A program made the translations under genes and the position numbers. The notes beneath the pieces are model-generated. The model saw only the letters and a list, made by a program, of their open reading frames with translations. It did not search any database and had not been told where the DNA came from. Of a stretch of DNA of 7,082 nucleotides, positions 1 to 6,521 are shown one piece after another (position 1 is the stretch's first letter; the number at the start of each line of letters is the position of its first letter). Source of the stretch: Mycobacterium sp. (GTDB lineage: Bacteria > Actinomycetota > Actinomycetes > Mycobacteriales > Mycobacteriaceae); contig JAHFVB010000265.1 in the NCBI GenBank assembly GCA_023264755.1, positions 1 through 7,082 on the forward strand, written 5' to 3'.

Positions 1-1679
1 GCGCCGACAACGACGGTGAGGGCGGAATCATGGCGCTCATCACCATGTTGAGGCACGGGCGCGCCACTCGGGGGCGGCACACGGCGATGATTCTGGCTGC
101 CTTGGGGTTGTTCGGTGCGGCGTTGTTCTTCGGTGACAGCATGATCACGCCCGCCATCTCGGTGCTGTCGGCGGTCGAAGGCGTCAAGGTCATCACACCG
201 GACCTTCAGGACTGGATCGTGCCGATCACCGCCGTGATCATCGTGGCCCTCTTTCTGATCCAGCGGCACGGCACGGCCACAGTTGGGCGCTTCTTCGGCC
301 CGGTGATGATCGTCTGGTTCGTGGCGATCGGAGCGTGCGGCCTCGGGGGCGTCATCGACCATCCGATGATCCTGCGGGCGCTGTCGCCGACGTATGCGCT
401 GTCGTTCATGTTCGGCCACTTCCACATTGCCTTCTTCGCGCTGGCAGCCGTCGTGCTGGCCGTCACCGGCGCCGAGGCGCTCTATGCCGACATGGGCCAC
501 TTCGGGCGCCGGCCGATCACGTTGGCCTGGCTCTTCGTCGTGTTGCCCGCGTGTGTGCTCAACTACTTCGGCCAGGGTGCGCTGGTGCTTGGCGACGAGC
601 GCAACGTCAGCGCCCCGTTCTTCCTGCTCATTCCGGAGTGGGCGCGCATCCCCATGGTGCTGCTCGCCACCGCGGCCACCGTCATCGCATCCCAGGCCGT
701 GATCACCGGGGCCTTCTCGGTGGCCGCGCAAGCGGCGAAATTGGGGCTGCTTCCGCGGCTGCGCATCCTGCACACCTCGGCCTCGGCCTACGGCCAGGTC
801 TACGTTCCGGCGATCAACGCGATGTTGATGGTCGCGGTGTTGATCCTGGTCTTCGCCTTCCGCAGTTCGGCCGCGCTCGCCTACGCGTACGGCATGGCCG
901 TGATCGGCACGATCACGATCGTCACGCTGCTGTTCTTCTACCTGGCTCGCACCCGGTGGCACACCCCGCTGTGGCTGGTAGTGGTCGGCGGGGGCGCCTT
1001 GCTGAGCGTCGATCTGCTGTTCCTCGCGGCCAATCTCACGAAGTTGGTCCATGGCGCGTGGCTGCCGCTGTTGATCGCCGTCACCGCCTGGACGGTGATG
1101 GTCACCTGGGAGCGCGGCCGCGGGATCGTCACCAGGGCCCGCGAGCAGGCCGAGGGACCGCTGCGCGAGTTCATCGACGGACTGTCCCACTACGAGCCGC
1201 CGTTGGCGCGCGTCCCGGGCACCGCGGTGTTCCTCAACCGGGGCAAGGAGACCGCGCCGCTGGCGATGCGCGCCAACGTCGAACACAATCACTCGCGCCA
1301 CGAGCACGTGGTGATCCTGTCGATCGAAACCGAGCCGGTGCCCCGCATCCCGGACGAGGAGCGCATGGAGGTCGACGCGCTCGGCTTCCACCAGGACGGA
1401 ATCATCCACGTGACCGCAAGATTCGGCTACATGGAACCCCTGAACGTGCCCGATGCGCTGCGGCTGCTCGATCCGGAGCAGACCGAGGGCCAGCTCGACG
1501 TCGACAACGCGTCGTACTTCTTGTCCAAGTTGGAGCTCGTGGCCGGGCCCGAGCCCACCATGGCGCAGTGGCGAAAGCAGCTCTTCATCGCCACCTCATA
1601 CCTGGCCGCCGATGCAGCCGACTTCTTTCATCTGCGCTACGACCGCATGGTCATCGTCGGATCGCGTATCGAGTTCTAG
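1..1679 (+). CDS. kup: Kup-type low-affinity potassium transporter (5' partial)
   Basis: This is a Kup/HAK/KT family integral membrane protein, which in characterised members takes up K+ with protons across the cytoplasmic membrane. The frame is open from base 1: codons before the internal ATG at 30 read ADNDGEGGI, the conserved ADN-GEGG loop of Kup, so position 30 is not the true start. About 75-80 N-terminal residues are probably missing compared with the roughly 620-residue family length. Counting from the Met at 30, family blocks are GDSMITPAISVLSAVEG (about 35-51), RHGTATVGRFFGP (79-91), GAEALYADMGHFG (145-157), LNYFGQGALVL (173-183) and ATVIASQAVITG (about 214-225). About ten hydrophobic segments are visible up to residue 360. 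A soluble C-terminal domain of about 190 residues follows, containing VPGTAVFLNRG and ending IVGSRIEF, which matches the usual Kup C-terminus. The gene converges on the ABC permease with a 3-base gap. Family assignment is very secure; ion specificity is inferred. Confidence 0.96.
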   Translation, partial: ADNDGEGGIMALITMLRHGRATRGRHTAMILAALGLFGAALFFGDSMITPAISVLSAVEGVKVITPDLQDWIVPITAVIIVALFLIQRHGTATVGRFFGPVMIVWFVAIGACGLGGVIDHPMILRALSPTYALSFMFGHFHIAFFALAAVVLAVTGAEALYADMGHFGRRPITLAWLFVVLPACVLNYFGQGALVLGDERNVSAPFFLLIPEWARIPMVLLATAATVIASQAVITGAFSVAAQAAKLGLLPRLRILHTSASAYGQVYVPAINAMLMVAVLILVFAFRSSAALAYAYGMAVIGTITIVTLLFFYLARTRWHTPLWLVVVGGGALLSVDLLFLAANLTKLVHGAWLPLLIAVTAWTVMVTWERGRGIVTRAREQAEGPLREFIDGLSHYEPPLARVPGTAVFLNRGKETAPLAMRANVEHNHSRHEHVVILSIETEPVPRIPDEERMEVDALGFHQDGIIHVTARFGYMEPLNVPDALRLLDPEQTEGQLDVDNASYFLSKLELVAGPEPTMAQWRKQLFIATSYLAADAADFFHLRYDRMVIVGSRIEF

Positions 1680-1694
1680 GCGTCAGTCGACGCC
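1679..1694. terminator. Small hairpin between convergent stop codons, possible bidirectional terminator
   Basis: GGCGTC (1679-1684), loop AGTC (1685-1688) and GACGCC (1689-1694) form a perfect 6-bp GC-rich stem. It overlaps the last base of the kup TAG stop (1677-1679) and includes the complement of the permease TGA stop (1683-1685). No U-tract follows on either strand; U-less hairpins are common in mycobacteria. The only space between the convergent genes is 3 bases, so termination would have to happen here or inside the opposing gene. The stem is short, so function is uncertain. Confidence 0.35.
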
Positions 1695-4184
1695 GATGGC
1701 CTCGACGATGTTGATCCTGGCCGCCCGTACCGCCGGCGGCAAGGACCCGAGCAGGCAGATGGCCAGTGCGCCAAGGGCGATGCCGATCATCCCCGGGCTT
1801 GGTTGCCACACGACGTCGATGCTGAGCACGTTGGTCAGCGCGAGGCACGTCAGGTACTGAATGACAGTGCCGAGCACCAAGCCCAACAGCCCTCCGACGA
1901 GGCCGATACCCGCCGCTTCGGCGAGGATGGCCTTCAGGGTGAAGCTGCGGTCGGCGCCGATCGCGCGCAGCACCCCGATCTCGCGGCGCCGGTCGAGCAC
2001 CGACAACATCAACGTATTCAGAAGCGTCACAGCCGAAACCACGACCACGATCCATCCGATGATGGTGATGACGGCGATCACCTGGTCCAGCGCACTCGCC
2101 ACGCCGGCCAGGGCCTCGCGGCCGGAGTAGACGAACGTGCCGGCGCCAACCACCTTTTGGACCGCCGCCTCGACCGCGTGTGCATCGGCCCCCGGCGTGA
2201 CGGTGAGCTCGAGGTCGGTGGCGCCGGGGCGCAGGAACCAGCCCTGCATGGCGTCCAAGCTCATGGCGATGGTGCCGGTCATTCCGGAGAAGTAGGGGAC
2301 CAGGGCCAGCACTCGGACGGGTCGTTTGCCGGTGGGGGTCTGCAGGGTGAGCTCGTCGCCGACGGCAACGTTCATCGCCTTGCCGAGGTCGCGTGACAAC
2401 GCGACGCCTGCTCCGGACAACAGTTTTTCGCGATCCTGAGGCGTCAGCGAGGTGTAGATGTCGCGATGTGAGCCCGGCGCGATGCCGAGCAGCATCACCC
2501 GGGTGTCACCGACGGTGGCGAAGGCCATCTGGCCGGGCACGACGCTCTTGACACCGGGTACGGCGGCGACGTTCGGCTGGGTGTCCGGCGGTAGCAGGGT
2601 CGACGAGTAGTCGGTGGCCGCCGCCGAGCTGACCCAGATGTCGGCGTCGGCGATCGAGGCGAACGACGCGACGGTCGAGTCGACGGCGTTGGCCGTCGCC
2701 CCCGTCACCGCCACCGTGGTCACCACCGCAGTCAGCACCGTCATCATCGCCACCCACATGCGCCGAGGCGCACGCTCGATGGTCGCGGCACCGAGCACCC
2801 CGGCTGCGCCGAAGCGCCGCGCCACCGCGGCCGCGGCGGCGATGATGGGCGTCGAGCAGGCAAAGCACAGGGCACTGAACCCGATGAACGACAACGCGAT
2901 CGACGCTATTGCCAGCTGTCCCAGATCGCCGGTGACGACCAGGATCGTCACGGCCAACAAGACCGTGCCCGCGATGCCAGCGGCGACCCGGAGCCGGTGC
3001 GAACTCGCCTCGGGGGTCGCCGCCCCGTCGGGAGCCAGCGCCTCGATGGGGGCCACGCCGTGCACCTGCCGGGCCGCGAGCGCCGACGCGGTGACACTCG
3101 CGAAGACGCAGGCCGCGATGGCGACGGGGACCACCCAGCCCGGCAGGACGTATTCGAGCCGCGCATCGAGCGTCTGCACCATCGTCGACGGAAGTTCGGC
3201 GATGGCCAAGTGACCGATCAGCACGCCGCACAGGGACCCGATCAGGCCGCCGAGGAAGCCCACCAGAGCGGCTTCGGCCAGCATGTCGGACATGATCGTG
3301 CGCCGGCGGCCGCCGAGCGCTCGCATCATCGAGATCACGTGTCTGCGCTGCGCGATCGCGATGCTCATCGCATTGAAGCTGAGGAACGCCGCCACGACCA
3401 ACGAGACCGACGCGGCCAACAGCGTCATGGCCTGGAGGATGGCGAACGAGCTACTGGCCTGCGCGGCGCGAAAGCTCGGGGTGGCCACGATCGCGCGTCC
3501 GTCGATCGCCGTCGTCACTGCCGCGCGCACCTTTCCGACGTCGGCGCCCGGCGAGGTGAACAACAGGATCGAGTCGAGGACGTGCGGCCGTCCGGAGAGC
3601 TGTTGGGCCAGGGCCAGCGGTGCGATCACGAAGTGCGCGTCGTTCAGTCGCCGAGCCGCGGCTCCGTCCACCACGGCCACGGCCGTGACCGTCGTCGAGT
3701 CGGCCAGTCGGAACTCCTCGCCCTTGGCGACGCCCAGTCCCGCCCCGACCACCACGCCATTGCCCGTGGAGCTGACCGGCGAGCCGGCCTCCAGCTGTTC
3801 CCTGATCGCCGTCTGAAGGTCGGAGTGCAGTTCGGCTGCGTTCTGGCCCAGCCCGAGCAAGAGTGCGGGTCGAGCGTTCGCCGTCGTTCGCATTCTGACC
3901 AATGGCACTGCGGCGGAGACGTTTTCGACGCCGCTCACCACTCCGAGCAGTGATTCGTCGAACCCGTCGCCGGTGATGCCGGAAACCTCGAGGTCGGCGT
4001 TGCCGCCGATGCTGGTCGCGAGCCGGTCGATGGAGCCGGTAATCGATCCGGACACGCCGAGTACCGCGACGAGCAGGGCGGCCGACACGGCGACGACCAC
4101 GACCGAGGCCACCGCGCGCCCCCAATGGGTGACCAGTTCCCGAACGTTCAGCACCTTGAGCCGGCTGATGGAGGCGAGCGGCAC
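1683..4184 (-). CDS. MacB/FtsX-type ABC transporter permease, 833 residues, duplicated core
   Basis: This is the membrane subunit of a type VII ABC system (MacB/LolCE/FtsX-like), which works with the ATPase encoded just upstream. It has an N-terminal membrane helix (about 25-45) and an extracytoplasmic domain (about 50-245). The first FtsX core has helices near 254-275, 302-326 and 350-372. A central helical pair lies at about 400-452, another helix at about 478-497, and a second extracytoplasmic domain at about 500-690. The second FtsX core has helices near 703-727, 751-775 and 798-818. The two cores are internal duplicates: residues 280-290 (QRRHVISMMRALGG region) match 732-743 (RRREIGVLRAIGA), each followed by an AEA-helix and a GG-L-G motif. 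The start is GTG at 4184, 4 bases past the ATPase stop. No good Shine-Dalgarno is visible, which suggests translational coupling. Large mycobacterial permeases such as Rv0987 have comparable size and layout, but orthology is not established. Substrate unknown; such systems usually export or extract lipids, peptides or small molecules rather than import. Confidence 0.93.
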   Translation of the reverse strand: MPLASISRLKVLNVRELVTHWGRAVASVVVVAVSAALLVAVLGVSGSITGSIDRLATSIGGNADLEVSGITGDGFDESLLGVVSGVENVSAAVPLVRMRTTANARPALLLGLGQNAAELHSDLQTAIREQLEAGSPVSSTGNGVVVGAGLGVAKGEEFRLADSTTVTAVAVVDGAAARRLNDAHFVIAPLALAQQLSGRPHVLDSILLFTSPGADVGKVRAAVTTAIDGRAIVATPSFRAAQASSSFAILQAMTLLAASVSLVVAAFLSFNAMSIAIAQRRHVISMMRALGGRRRTIMSDMLAEAALVGFLGGLIGSLCGVLIGHLAIAELPSTMVQTLDARLEYVLPGWVVPVAIAACVFASVTASALAARQVHGVAPIEALAPDGAATPEASSHRLRVAAGIAGTVLLAVTILVVTGDLGQLAIASIALSFIGFSALCFACSTPIIAAAAAVARRFGAAGVLGAATIERAPRRMWVAMMTVLTAVVTTVAVTGATANAVDSTVASFASIADADIWVSSAAATDYSSTLLPPDTQPNVAAVPGVKSVVPGQMAFATVGDTRVMLLGIAPGSHRDIYTSLTPQDREKLLSGAGVALSRDLGKAMNVAVGDELTLQTPTGKRPVRVLALVPYFSGMTGTIAMSLDAMQGWFLRPGATDLELTVTPGADAHAVEAAVQKVVGAGTFVYSGREALAGVASALDQVIAVITIIGWIVVVVSAVTLLNTLMLSVLDRRREIGVLRAIGADRSFTLKAILAEAAGIGLVGGLLGLVLGTVIQYLTCLALTNVLSIDVVWQPSPGMIGIALGALAICLLGSLPPAVRAARINIVEAIGVD

Positions 4185-4188
4185 TACG

Positions 4189-5034
4189 TTACGACCGGCG
4201 GGTCGAGTGGCGTCCGCCTCGACGTAGTGGGGTCTCGACCAGCACGTCGGAGGTGAACGCGCCGTGATGGACGATCGGGAGCAGCTCCGTCGGCTCGTCG
4301 CGCATGCTCACGGAGTGCCGTCCGCTGGGCGGCGGCCCCGAATGCGGACAGACGTCGGACTTGAGCAGGCCGTCCTGCAGCGTGATGACTCGATCGGTTT
4401 GCGCCGCCGCCTCGAGGTTGTGCGTGACCATCACCACCGCGCGGTAGTCGCCGTCGTCGCGCGCGACGCTGCGCAGCAGCTCCATGATGGCCGCCCCGGT
4501 GGACGAATCGAGGTTGCCGGTGGGCTCGTCGGCCAGAATCAGCGGAGGATCCATCATCAGCGCGCGCGCGACGGCCACCCGCTGCATCTGGCCACCGGAC
4601 AGCTCGGCGGGCCGATGTTCGACCCGGTTGCCGAGGCCCACCAGGTCGAGCAACCTCAGCGCGTCGGGGCGAGCCTGACGTAGCTTGCGCCCGTCGAGCA
4701 GCATGGGCAGTGCGACGTTCTCCCACGCCGTCAGGGTGGGCAGGAGGTTGAAGAACTGGAAGATGAAGCCCACCTGGTGGCGCCGGAAGGTCGATTGTTG
4801 GTCGTCGGTCATCGAGCCGATCTCGGTGCCGTTGAAGCGGATCGATCCGGAGTCCGGGGAGTCCAACGCGCCGATTAGCTGCAACAGGGTGCTCTTGCCC
4901 GCGCCGGAGGGGCCGACGACGGAGGTGAACTGGCCGCCGGCGAGCTGCAGGCAAAGGCCGTCCAGCGCCGTGACCGTATGCCCCCCGGTGTGGTACTTGC
5001 GTACCACGTTGGTGAGTTCGACCCTCAGTGGCAT
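4189..5034 (-). CDS. ABC transporter ATP-binding protein, MacB/LolD type
   Basis: This is the cytoplasmic ATPase that powers the adjacent FtsX-type permease. All nucleotide-binding motifs are intact in the 281-residue product: Walker A GPSGAGKST (41-49), Q-loop Gln93 in FIFQFFNLLPTLTAWENV, signature LSGGQ (145-149) followed by MQRVAVARAL, Walker B LILADE (165-170) with catalytic Glu170, D-loop NLD (174-176) and switch His205 in VMVTHN. The Q-loop context and ADEPTGNLDS are characteristic of the LolD/MacB/FtsE branch. The canonical domain ends near residue 224. A tail of about 57 residues follows, rich in Ser, Pro and Arg (ending RRGGRHSTRRS), with no recognisable domain. ATG at 5034 is preceded by a weak purine stretch (AAAGTGA, 6 bases away). 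The gene starts 42 bases after the end of the synthase-like frame and ends 4 bases before the permease start, so all three genes are probably one transcript. Confidence 0.95.
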   Translation of the reverse strand: MPLRVELTNVVRKYHTGGHTVTALDGLCLQLAGGQFTSVVGPSGAGKSTLLQLIGALDSPDSGSIRFNGTEIGSMTDDQQSTFRRHQVGFIFQFFNLLPTLTAWENVALPMLLDGRKLRQARPDALRLLDLVGLGNRVEHRPAELSGGQMQRVAVARALMMDPPLILADEPTGNLDSSTGAAIMELLRSVARDDGDYRAVVMVTHNLEAAAQTDRVITLQDGLLKSDVCPHSGPPPSGRHSVSMRDEPTELLPIVHHGAFTSDVLVETPLRRGGRHSTRRS

Positions 5035-5076
5035 GTCAGGTCACTTTGCGTCAGGAGCGAAGCGGGGCGCACCGCG

Positions 5077-5852
5077 TCACCTCGCGACGAGCTTTTCCAC
5101 GCCCGGCTCGTTGCTCTCGGACAGGCAATCGCGGATCTTCTGGCCGACTCGACGGTTCCGGCGCTGGTTGATGCCCAAAAGCGACGGGATGTGGGCGTAT
5201 ACGGCCTGGTTGTTGGGCGCGTCCATGTGCGTGAATGGCGGCGTGTCGACGAGCGGCAGCAGGGGCAGCCCCAATACGTCGCGGGCCGCCCGGACGACGG
5301 GTGCGTCCAGCACCGAGACGAAGTGCTGAATGTCCTCGCGCATGGCATTGATGACCATCATGCGCAGCAACTGCACGTGCATCGTCGCCAGCTTGCGCCG
5401 GTACTTGCGGGGCACGGCCGCGGTAGCCCCGTCCCAGCACCGGTCCAAGTCGTCGATCCCGTGGTGCCGCATCACGTCGTCGACGGGGATCGCGATGGGG
5501 GCGATGGGGGATTTCACGACGTCGTCCAGATCGACGATCGTCTTGAGGCCGAGCGGCGAATTGCGAATCATCCGGATTACGCCGGCAGGCACATTCTCCT
5601 GGGTGTCCACCACCATGAAGAAGATGCTGCTCTCGTCGTAGGGGCGTACTCCTTCTTCATCGTGGCCGCGTCATTGCCCCAGGAATCCTGGAACACCGCG
5701 CGCTCGACCTGCCTGGCGATGTTGGCGAACGGATCGGTGCCCTCGAGCGTGAAGCAGGCGAACCGTCCGCAGCCCACTCGTTTGGTGCTCAGGAACTGTT
5801 CGGTGAGCTGGTTGCGGTCGCAGTCCGACATGTCGTAGACGTATTCCGTCAC
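5077..5852 (-). pseudogene. LuxI/GNAT-like synthase, disrupted by a one-base frameshift
   Basis: Two minus-strand frames join into one protein of about 258 residues if one base is added at the G4 run at 5641-5644. The first frame reads to EYA-P71, then continues out of frame with a Trp/Arg-rich 20-residue tail and stops near 5577. The second frame resumes exactly at YDESSIFFMVVD and runs to the TGA at 5079-5077. The rebuilt N-terminal half has R-A-V-F (51-54), W58, E68, D73, FFMVVD (78-83), PAGVIRMI (89-96) and GLKTIVDL (102-109). This spacing resembles the R/F/W/E-D/R signature of acyl-homoserine-lactone synthases and related GNAT-fold acyltransferases. The C-terminal half (VQLLRMMVINAMRE, then VLDAPVVRAARDVLGLP) has no motif I can assign. 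The GTG at 5852 is preferred over the upstream ATG at 5963 because GGGAG lies 9 bases before it and the palindrome at 5884-5903 would otherwise be coding. It could be a real pseudogene or a homopolymer read error. Family confidence is moderate; substrate unknown. Confidence 0.72.
5641..5644 (-). other. Frameshift site in a G4 tract
   Basis: The plus strand reads GTA-GGGG-CGTAC. Adding one G gives minus-strand codons GCC CCC TAC GAC (A-P-Y-D), joining the two halves of the synthase-like gene without loss of any residue. A one-base loss in a homopolymer explains the break most simply. Confidence 0.75.
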
Positions 5853-5861
5853 TCGTCGGTG

Positions 5862-5866
5862 CTCCC
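5862..5866 (-). promoter_or_regulatory. Ribosome binding site deciding the GTG start of the synthase-like gene
   Basis: The minus strand reads GGGAG at 5866-5862, then 9 bases, then GTG at 5852. The ATG at 5963 would add 37 residues (start MRLPGTGG) of poor coding character that include the inverted repeat, so the GTG is favoured. Confidence 0.55.
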
Positions 5867-5883
5867 ACCCATCGGTTATGCGG

Positions 5884-5903
5884 CGACAGTCAGAATACTG
5901 TCG
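5884..5903. promoter_or_regulatory. Perfect 7-bp inverted repeat, candidate repressor operator
   Basis: CGACAGT (5884-5890), spacer CAGAAT (5891-5896), ACTGTCG (5897-5903) form a perfect dyad. It sits 31 bases upstream of the GTG start of the minus-strand operon. On that strand the sequence crossing the centre, TATTCT (5897-5892), resembles a sigma-A -10 hexamer, so a dimeric regulator (TetR-like spacing) bound here could block the promoter. I could not find a convincing -35 for it. The arm and spacer lengths suit a protein site better than an RNA terminator, and no regulator gene is present in the window. Confidence 0.5.
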
Positions 5904-6060
5904 ATGAGGAATTGCCCACGGGGGCTTCGTCCCGACCATGCCACCCGTTCCGGGGAGACGCAAACGGTCCGCCGACTTGTCACAATCTCCACACGAAGTT
6001 CTCAGCTGTGGCGTCGGCGTGCTGCCCGCCGATATTCACGAATTCGTCAATGGAAACCGT

Positions 6061-6066
6061 TAACAT
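6061..6066 (+). promoter_or_regulatory. Possible -10 element for the 6133 gene
   Basis: TAACAT matches TANNNT and would give a leader of about 60 bases. No convincing -35 accompanies it, which is common in mycobacterial promoters but also makes chance occurrence likely. Confidence 0.25.
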
Positions 6067-6119
6067 TCCGGCAGCGGACGTCCGGGGGGCAGTCGCGTTG
6101 ATGGACCTCTGACTGCGAC

Positions 6120-6125
6120 GAAAGG
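6120..6125 (+). promoter_or_regulatory. Ribosome binding site of the proline-rich secreted protein
   Basis: GAAAGG lies 7 bases before the ATG at 6133 and supports that start. Confidence 0.6.
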
Positions 6126-6132
6126 CCGAACG

Positions 6133-6459
6133 ATGAGCTTCGAGAACTTCCGTCGTCGCAGTCGGGAGGGGGTGCTGGCGCTGGCAGTGCTGGCCAGCCT
6201 TGGCACGCTGGTCACCGTTCACTCGCCCGGGGTCGCCAGCGCCGACGTGTGCGTGAGCGCGGGTCGAAGGGTCTCCGTCAGTGGATGCGCGAGCCTCCCC
6301 GACGTGATGGCGCCTTATATTCCGCCGCCCGCGTACTACGCCCCACTTCCGGAGGACTACCCGCCCCCTCCACCTCCGCCGCCCCCTCCACCACCGCCGT
6401 ACATCAATGCGTGCGGCAGCGTGAGTGGGCGCCACGTCAGCGTGTCCGGCTGCCGGTAG
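6133..6459 (+). CDS. Small exported proline-rich protein with two cysteine boxes
   Basis: I do not recognise a named family. The 108-residue product starts with basic MSFENFRRRSRE, then a hydrophobic stretch (about 13-29) and a signal peptidase I site V-A-S-A|D (cleavage after Ala37). The mature part of about 71 residues has three blocks: a cysteine box C40-VSAGRRVSVSG-C52, a Tyr/Pro-rich stretch leading to 13 consecutive prolines (77-89), and a second box C94-GSVSGRHVSVSG-C107 one residue before the end. The boxes share S-x-x-G-R-x-V-S-V-S-G-C, and each could close a small disulphide loop once outside the cytoplasm. The polyproline run would act as a rigid spacer crossing the cell wall. It is followed by the hemophore-related gene on the same strand, 62 bases downstream. 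A role in envelope or surface display is inferred only from export and composition. The coding call is secure: good ribosome binding site, signal peptide and conserved repeat. Confidence 0.85.
   Translation: MSFENFRRRSREGVLALAVLASLGTLVTVHSPGVASADVCVSAGRRVSVSGCASLPDVMAPYIPPPAYYAPLPEDYPPPPPPPPPPPPPYINACGSVSGRHVSVSGCR
6250..6288 (+). repeat. Cysteine box, copy 1 (protein-level repeat)
   Basis: Encodes C-VSAGRRVSVSG-C (residues 40-52). It pairs with copy 2 at 6412-6453. The shared VSVSGC is written with largely different codons in the two copies, including TCC/AGC and AGT/TCC serine switches, so the similarity is at protein rather than DNA level. Confidence 0.65.
6361..6399 (+). repeat. Run of 13 proline codons
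   Basis: Thirteen consecutive CCN codons (residues 77-89) use a mix of CCG, CCC, CCT and CCA. Ribosomes stall on polyproline, so translation through it should depend on elongation factor P. Confidence 0.9.
6412..6453 (+). repeat. Cysteine box, copy 2 (protein-level repeat)
   Basis: Encodes C-GSVSGRHVSVSG-C (residues 94-107), one residue longer than copy 1, and ends the protein apart from a final Arg. Confidence 0.65.
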
Positions 6460-6463
6460 CCGG
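6446..6463 (+). terminator. Hairpin spanning the stop codon of the proline-rich gene
   Basis: CCGGCT (6446-6451), loop GCCGGT, AGCCGG (6458-6463) form a perfect 6-bp stem over the TAG stop (6457-6459). An alternative GCCGG/CCGGC pairing exists at 6452-6464. There is no U-tract. It may be a weak terminator or an RNA-processing element between two genes of one transcript, or chance in GC-rich DNA. Confidence 0.25.
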
Positions 6464-6508
6464 CTGACCACACGACATTCGGATTCATTCGCCGTTCATC
6501 ACCCAATC

Positions 6509-6514
6509 GAGGAG
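6509..6514 (+). promoter_or_regulatory. Ribosome binding site of the hemophore-related gene
   Basis: GAGGAG, 7 bases before the ATG at 6522, is a strong Shine-Dalgarno. It selects the first of three closely spaced ATGs (6522, 6525, 6531), although initiation at 6525 is also possible. Confidence 0.7.
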
Positions 6515-6521
6515 ACCAACC

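Larger units (their letters stand above)
5853..6132. other. Divergent intergenic region of about 280 bases
   Basis: This region separates the minus-strand synthase/ABC operon from the plus-strand exported-protein genes, so it should hold promoters for both. Besides the dyad at 5884-5903 it contains TTGTCACAA (5977-5985), a 10-bp perfect palindrome ACGAATTCGT (6038-6047), and TAACAT (6061-6066), which fits the TANNNT form of a mycobacterial -10 about 65 bases before the 6133 start. No matching -35 at 17-18 bases is evident (6038-6043 reads ACGAAT). It is locally more AT-rich than the flanking genes around 6031-6066. Short open frames here on both strands lack ribosome binding sites and family features. 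Confidence 0.5.

Noticed and set aside
335..1714. Long plus-strand open frame of 459 residues overlapping kup
   Set aside because: It lies entirely in another frame of kup, is extremely rich in Arg, Ala, Gly and His as expected from GC-rich shadow frames, and has no domain. Kup motifs are intact in the true frame.
2997..3953. Plus-strand open frame of 318 residues opposite the permease
   Set aside because: Low-complexity Arg/Asp/His composition typical of the antisense of GC-rich coding DNA. The minus-strand permease in the same stretch has clear FtsX architecture.
4184..4954. Minus-strand 256-residue frame overlapping the ABC ATPase
   Set aside because: Out of frame with a complete ATPase that carries every nucleotide-binding motif; composition is shadow-like.
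5641..5650. Programmed frameshifting as the explanation for the split synthase-like gene
   Set aside because: The minus-strand site reads GCCCC-T, not a classical slippery heptamer, and no obvious stimulatory structure was seen. A plain one-base loss is simpler.
4978..5838. Plus-strand 286-residue frame opposite the synthase-like gene
   Set aside because: Tempting because the opposite strand is frameshifted, but its composition (His, Val, Arg, Asp rich) and lack of motifs mark it as antisense. Both minus-strand halves join into one sensible protein.
5912..6112. Short plus-strand open frames in the divergent intergenic region
   Set aside because: No ribosome binding site, no recognisable motif, and they overlap expected promoter sequence.
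5980..6471. Minus-strand 163-residue frame rich in Trp, Arg and Gly
   Set aside because: Its WRGRRRW-type region is the complement of the polyproline codons. The plus-strand gene has a ribosome binding site, a signal peptide and conserved repeats.
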